From Marinobacterium litorale DSM 23545 (GTDB lineage Bacteria; Pseudomonadota; Gammaproteobacteria; Pseudomonadales; Balneatricaceae), in assembly GCF_000428985.1 (NCBI RefSeq), contig NZ_AUAZ01000002.1, positions 248,001 to 312,000 on the forward strand: DNA of 64,000 nt. Reading direction: 5' to 3'. Positions within the stretch are counted from its first letter, which is position 1; every line of letters begins with the position of its first letter. Shown piece by piece: positions 59,989 through 64,000 of this stretch. The notes beneath the pieces were generated by a model that did not search any database, was not told where the DNA came from, and saw nothing but the letters and a program-made list of their open reading frames with translations. The translations under genes were made by a program, and so were the position numbers.

Positions 59989-61365
59989 ATGGCGTCCCCG
60001 CTGAATGACCACCGTTACCGGCACCTTTTCCTGGCCCAAGTCATCTCCCTGTTTGGCACCGGCCTTACGACCGTCGCCCTTGCATTGCTGGCGCACGACG
60101 TTGCAGGTGGGAAGGCCGGCGAAGTACTCGGGGTCGCGCTGGCACTGAAGATGGTCGCCTATGTCTTCATAGCACCGATCTTCGGCAGTTACGCCCAGCA
60201 GCTGCCACGCCGCACGCTTCTGGTCTCACTGGATCTGCTACGGGCCGCCGTTGTTCTCGCGCTACCCTTTATCACCGCCGTCTGGCAAATCTATTGCCTG
60301 GTGTTTCTGCTCAATGTGTTTTCGGCCGGCTTTACGCCGGTGTTTCAGGCCACGATCCCCGACATCATCAAGAATGAGCGGCAGTACAGCCGGGCCCTCT
60401 CGCTTTCCCGGCTGGCGTACGATCTCGAAAACCTGTTGAGCCCGACGATCGCCGCGGCGCTGATTGTAGTGATGAGCTTCAATGCGCTGTTTGTGCTGAA
60501 TGCCATGGCCTTTGTCGCCTCTGCGCTCCTCGTGGTATCGGTTGTGCTGCCCGCCAGATCGCAAATTGAGAGCGCGCCCTTTTGGGTTCGGGCGATGAAA
60601 GGCATGAAGATTTACCTCCGGACACCGAGGCTCAAGGGACTGCTGGCGCTTTGCCTGGTGGTTGCCTCGGTTGGTGCGATGCAGATCGTCAACACGGTGG
60701 TCTATGTCCGAACGTACCTGGGCCTCGATGACACCTGGGTGGCGATTGCTCTGGCAGCGGCAGGAACTGGCTCGATGATCGCGGCCCTGCTGATGCCCAG
60801 GGCGCTGCAAAAGGTCTCCGAACGCCCGTTGATGTTGTTTGGCGGAGGTGTAATGGCGGCAGCGGTTCTGCTAGGAACCTTTCTGCCTGACATCGCGGGG
60901 CTGATGATGCTCTGGTTCCTGATCGGCTTTGGCAGCTCCCTGGTGCAGACACCTGTGGGGAGGCTGCTGATTCGTTCCTGTCAAGAGTCGGACCGGCCGG
61001 CCGTATTCGCGGCACAGTTCTCGTTGTCCCATGCCTGCTGGCTGGTTGCCTATCCACTCGCCGGTTGGGTCGGTGCAAACCTCGACCTGGCGGCGGCCTT
61101 CGGCGTGATGGGCGCAATAGCTCTGTTCTCGGCCGCAGTCTCCTGGATTCTCTGGCCCGTAAAAGAGCCGGAATCTCTTGAGCATACACATGAGCCGCTG
61201 GATCACAGCCACCTGCATTGTCATGACGCGCATCACCAGCATGAACACGAAGGCTGGGAAGGTCCTGAACCCCACAGTCATCGCCATCACCACGTATCGC
61301 TGAGACACCGTCATCGGTTAGTCATCGATGAGCACCATCCCTATTGGCCGGCGCGTGAGCGATAG
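59989..61365 (+). CDS. NreB-like MFS metal exporter with His-rich tail
   Basis: 458 residues, with 12 membrane helices to about 395 and the opening HRYRHLFLAQVISLFGTGLT. The last 65 residues are extremely rich in His (HTHEPLDHSHLHCHDAHHQH, EHEG, then SHRHHHVSLRHRHR), about 20 in all. This matches nickel-resistance NreB, whose His tail binds nickel. Substrate by analogy is nickel. AGGA precedes the ATG by about eleven bases. Gaps of about 120 bases upstream and 180 downstream suggest its own unit. Confidence 0.88.
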   Translation: MASPLNDHRYRHLFLAQVISLFGTGLTTVALALLAHDVAGGKAGEVLGVALALKMVAYVFIAPIFGSYAQQLPRRTLLVSLDLLRAAVVLALPFITAVWQIYCLVFLLNVFSAGFTPVFQATIPDIIKNERQYSRALSLSRLAYDLENLLSPTIAAALIVVMSFNALFVLNAMAFVASALLVVSVVLPARSQIESAPFWVRAMKGMKIYLRTPRLKGLLALCLVVASVGAMQIVNTVVYVRTYLGLDDTWVAIALAAAGTGSMIAALLMPRALQKVSERPLMLFGGGVMAAAVLLGTFLPDIAGLMMLWFLIGFGSSLVQTPVGRLLIRSCQESDRPAVFAAQFSLSHACWLVAYPLAGWVGANLDLAAAFGVMGAIALFSAAVSWILWPVKEPESLEHTHEPLDHSHLHCHDAHHQHEHEGWEGPEPHSHRHHHVSLRHRHRLVIDEHHPYWPARER

Positions 61366-61549
61366 TAAGGCACTTAGAACGATGTGCTGAGTGGTGACCT
61401 CAGCCGCCAATCGCACTGATGGGCGCCAGCGCCAAAGTGGTCGACGGCTGTGGGCACGCGGCGTTGGCCGACTGGAGATGGGGAGCCTTTTTGGCACCGG
61501 CGGGGCGGCGGCTCTCGATGGGTAATCTGTTGTGAACGAGGAGGCCCCG

Positions 61550-62335
61550 ATGTGGGTGCATGATATAGACCCGGTGGCCCTGGACCTGGGGGTTATCCAG
61601 ATCCACTGGTACGGCCTGATGTACCTGGTGGGCTTCGCCGCGGCCTGGTGGCTCGGTACCCTCCGCGCCCGCCGTCCCGGCTCGGGCTGGACCGTCCAGC
61701 AGATCTCCGATCTGGTGTTCTGGGGCGCGGTTGGCGTGGTGGTCGGTGGCCGCAGTGGATACGTGCTTTTCTACAATTTCGATAATTTTCTCGATAATCC
61801 GCTCTGGCTGCTCCAGGTTTGGAAGGGCGGCATGTCCTTCCATGGCGGCCTGATCGGCGTGATACTGGTACTCTGGCTGTTCGGGCGTCACCACCGCAAG
61901 CGCTTCTTCGAGATGGGCGACTTCGTCGCCCCGCTGATCCCGATCGGCCTGGGCGCGGGCCGGCTGGGCAACTTCATTGGCGGCGAACTCTGGGGGCGGA
62001 CGACCGATCTGCCCTGGGGGGTGATTTTCCCGCGGGCCGGCGACGGGATGCCGCGGCATCCGTCGCAGCTCTACGAGTTCGCCCTCGAAGGGGTAGTGCT
62101 GTTTATTGTGCTCTGGTGGTTCTCGTCGTGCCCCCGGCCGCCCATGGCGGTATCGGGGCTCTTCCTGCTTTTATATGGCGTGTTCCGTTCGCTGGTCGAG
62201 CTGGTGCGCGAGCCGGACGAGCACCTCGGCTTCATCGCCTTCGACTGGCTGTCGATGGGGCAGCTGTTGTCGCTGCCGATGATCCTGTTCGGCGCGGCGC
62301 TGCTCGCTCTGGCTTACCAGCGGCGGGTAGATTGA
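61550..62335 (+). CDS. lgt: Prolipoprotein diacylglyceryl transferase (island paralogue)
   Basis: 261 residues from ATG 61550 (GAGGAGG upstream; frame open from 61532). Seven membrane helices. Catalytic elements are retained: [14 protein letters not shown] with the essential His, and [20 protein letters not shown] with Arg, Asn, Glu and Gly as in E. coli Lgt, though the second Asn of the usual NFINGE is Gly here. [13 protein letters not shown] is also standard. It attaches diacylglycerol to lipoprotein Cys residues. It complements the lspA copy 18 kb away in the island. Confidence 0.93.
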   Translation: MWVHDIDPVALDLGVIQIHWYGLMYLVGFAAAWWLGTLRARRPGSGWTVQQISDLVFWGAVGVVVGGRSGYVLFYNFDNFLDNPLWLLQVWKGGMSFHGGLIGVILVLWLFGRHHRKRFFEMGDFVAPLIPIGLGAGRLGNFIGGELWGRTTDLPWGVIFPRAGDGMPRHPSQLYEFALEGVVLFIVLWWFSSCPRPPMAVSGLFLLLYGVFRSLVELVREPDEHLGFIAFDWLSMGQLLSLPMILFGAALLALAYQRRVD

Positions 62336-62584
62336 CGGATACCTTGAGCGAACTAAAGGTTTGGCAGCTAAATGTACCGGCTGCAGCAGACGCACAGGGT
62401 CGACGAGATGGAGCGCAGAGGTTGTTGCCGAACTATTTATCATTTCCGCTATCTATTGACGCCCATGAGTTTTTCGATCCGACTAACCCGTTAGACTTTT
62501 TATGATCAGTCCTGGTTTCAGGAGCCGGCCGAGTCTGCACCGCTTCGGGGGCCAGGGCTCGGCCGATGCTGAGGAGAATGAAAA

Positions 62585-63934
62585 ATGAGACGAAAGGCGC
62601 GCTTTCTGGCGCTACTGATGCTGACCACGCTGTCCTTCGGCGCCCTTGCCGCCCTGCCGATGAACGCCCCCCAGGGGCGGGAGCTGCCGTCGCTGGCACC
62701 GATGCTCGAACAGGTCAATTCCGCGGTGGTCAATATCGCCACCTACGCCCGCCAGCCGGAGCAGAACCCGCTGCTCAGCGATCCCTTTTTTCGGCGTTTC
62801 TTCAACATACCCGACGAGGAGGCGCGACCGCACGCGCAACGGCGCCAGACCAGCGCCGGCTCCGGTGTCATCTTCGATGCCGGTAATGGCACCATCGTCA
62901 CCAACTTCCATGTCATCAAGGGGGCCGACGAGATCCAGGTCTCGCTGATCGATGGCCGGACGTTCGAGGCGGAACTGGTCGGTACCGACCCCGAGGTCGA
63001 TATCGCGGTGCTGAAGATCGATGCCGACAACCTGTACGAAGTCGAGCTAGCGGACTCCGACAGCCTGCTGGTCGGCGATTTCGTGGTGGCGATCGGCAAC
63101 CCTTTCGGCCTCGGCCAGACCATCACTACCGGCGTGGTCAGCGCCTTGGGGCGGACCGGCCTCGGTATCGATAGCTACGAGGACTTCATCCAGACCGATG
63201 CGTCGATCAACCCCGGCAACTCCGGTGGCGCCCTGGTCAATCTGCGCGGTGAGCTGGTCGGTATCAACACCGCCATCATCGCCCCAGGCGGCGGCAATGT
63301 CGGCATCGGCTTCGCGATTCCGGTCAATATGGCGCGTGCTAGCGTCGAACAGATTGTCGAGCACGGCGAAGTCAAGCGTGGCCAAATAGGGGTGGCGATC
63401 CAGGACATGAACCCGGCGCTGCGCAAGGCCTTCAAGCTCGACAATGGCATGCGCGGCGTGCTCGTGACCGATGTGCGCAAGGGCTCGGAAGCCGACAAGG
63501 CCGGGCTCCAGGCCGGCGATCTCATCACCGCGGTCAATGGCGATCCGACCCCGACCACCGGTGAGCTGCGCAACAGCATCGCCTTCAGCGATATCGGCGA
63601 AACAGTGACGTTGTCGTTGCTGCGAGACGGCATGGAGATAACGATCAAGGTCAAGGTTGGGGAACCCGAACGCTTGGCCGGCAGTGACATGCATCCGCTG
63701 TTCAAGGGCGTGACCCTGGCGCCGAATCCGGAAGGGGGCGTCAAGATCGTGGATATGGCGCGCGACTCCCAGGCCGCGATCAGCGGGCTGCGCCCGGGCG
63801 ATATCCTGCTCAGCGTCAATCGCGCCGGGGTGTCGACGGTCGAGGATGTCGAACAAGCACTCAAACGTGAGCAGGATCAAGTGTTGCTGCAGGTCCAGCG
63901 AGGAGCCGGGGTCTTCTTCCTGGTACTGCGCTGA
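62585..63934 (+). CDS. DegP/DegQ-type periplasmic serine protease with two PDZ domains
   Basis: 449 residues. A signal peptide (LLMLTTLSFGALAALP) precedes a trypsin-like domain with His in TNFHVIKGADE, Asp in DPEVDIAVLKID and Ser in NPGNSGGALVNLRGE. Two PDZ domains follow at about 265-355 (GVLVTDVRKGSEADKAGLQA) and 370-445. It degrades and refolds misfolded periplasmic proteins. The length and the short Q-loop fit DegQ better than DegP. GGAG is nine bases before the ATG. It is probably a second copy beside a chromosomal one. Confidence 0.94.
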   Translation: MRRKARFLALLMLTTLSFGALAALPMNAPQGRELPSLAPMLEQVNSAVVNIATYARQPEQNPLLSDPFFRRFFNIPDEEARPHAQRRQTSAGSGVIFDAGNGTIVTNFHVIKGADEIQVSLIDGRTFEAELVGTDPEVDIAVLKIDADNLYEVELADSDSLLVGDFVVAIGNPFGLGQTITTGVVSALGRTGLGIDSYEDFIQTDASINPGNSGGALVNLRGELVGINTAIIAPGGGNVGIGFAIPVNMARASVEQIVEHGEVKRGQIGVAIQDMNPALRKAFKLDNGMRGVLVTDVRKGSEADKAGLQAGDLITAVNGDPTPTTGELRNSIAFSDIGETVTLSLLRDGMEITIKVKVGEPERLAGSDMHPLFKGVTLAPNPEGGVKIVDMARDSQAAISGLRPGDILLSVNRAGVSTVEDVEQALKREQDQVLLQVQRGAGVFFLVLR

Positions 63935-64000
63935 TGCGATGGCCGGCACCTGGTCCGCCAAGGGGGCCGGGCGTCGGCCCACTTCAGCGACTCTCCAGTC

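Noticed and set aside
61819-62505. 228-codon open frame overlapping lgt on the plus strand
   Set aside because: Arg/Ala/Gly-rich out-of-frame reading of lgt, which has all catalytic motifs and a good ribosome site.
63047-63982. 311-codon open frame on the minus strand
   Set aside because: Antisense of the DegQ-type protease gene with intact catalytic residues; no family resemblance.
63934-64000. Open frame from ATG 63934 to the right edge
   Set aside because: It overlaps the DegQ stop in a coupled-looking way, but the 22 codons are Pro/Gly/Arg-rich and too few to call a gene.
1-64000. CRISPR array, rRNA or tRNA genes
   Set aside because: I looked for regularly spaced repeats, tRNA-type stems with CCA-side sequence, and rRNA core sequences, and saw none. 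The only repeat family found is the three-copy REP-like hairpin.

Overview
This window looks like chromosomal DNA of a gammaproteobacterium. The evidence is the Tsx-type porin, RmuC, a cbb3 oxidase fragment, NCS2 purine permease, GC-rich codon use, SD-led starts and dense overlapping operons. I do not name a genus. The left 39.7 kb reads as host chromosome, because three copies of one REP-like hairpin lie there and none lies to the right. From about 39.9 kb the sequence looks acquired: truncated genes, transposon ends, an orphan resolvase and paralogues of housekeeping envelope genes.

Region 1 (1-14.5 kb) is a purine uptake and catabolism regulon. Genes cover outer-membrane entry (Tsx-like porin), inner-membrane uptake (NCS2 permease, and a nucleoside-type ABC transporter running off the left edge), guanine deamination (guaD), xanthine oxidation (xdhABC), urate oxidation by membrane cytochrome-linked PuuD, then uraH and uraD to allantoin, and allA further down. 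Allantoinase and allantoicase are not in the window. A TetR regulator resembling RutR sits in the cluster. Three palindromes of the form TGACCA-N2-TGGTCA occur in exactly the two control regions that would switch these genes.

Region 2 (14.5-21.7 kb) holds a small NifX-like/GST pair whose ribosome binding site is buried in a hairpin, an uncharacterised small gene, rmuC, a large PAS-GGDEF-EAL protein with a C-terminal zinc-binding CZB domain, and an unknown 168-residue protein.

Region 3 (21.7-30 kb) is the most interesting part. It is a compact divergent cluster with a CofD/YvcK-like protein, a PhoU-APH kinase fusion, an ATP-grasp ligase, an HprK-related kinase, a SixA-Nudix fusion, a second histidine phosphatase, a calcineurin-type phosphoesterase and a small amphi-Trp-type protein. 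It matches the computationally named but functionally unknown GAK system, here with extra kinase and phosphatase parts. It reads like a complete phosphorylation/ligation/dephosphorylation circuit.

Region 4 (30-41.4 kb) has a CSS-type EAL protein, a YbfB-like MFS carrier whose C-terminal tail has absorbed a REP hairpin, and a run of a coiled-coil membrane protein, two SF1 helicases, a NERD-zinc-ribbon protein and a truncated nuclease-helicase (DUF2075 type). This is a candidate defence island.

Region 5 (41.3-64 kb) is a patchwork island. It starts with IS21-like end repeats, a Tn3-type terminal repeat, a frameshifted small gene, an orphan resolvase and a truncated gene. It continues with lspA, ccoQ-ccoO-ccoN without ccoP, an M23 peptidase, a DsbA/DsbB pair, CadA with its MerR regulator, an M16 peptidase, CtaG-PCuAC-SCO copper delivery, an ACR3-like carrier, DUF411, DsbA-CcdA-TlpA thiol redox, an NreB-like His-tailed MFS pump, lgt and a DegP-type protease. 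The common theme is keeping the envelope (disulfides, lipoproteins, copper sites, proteolysis) working under metal stress.
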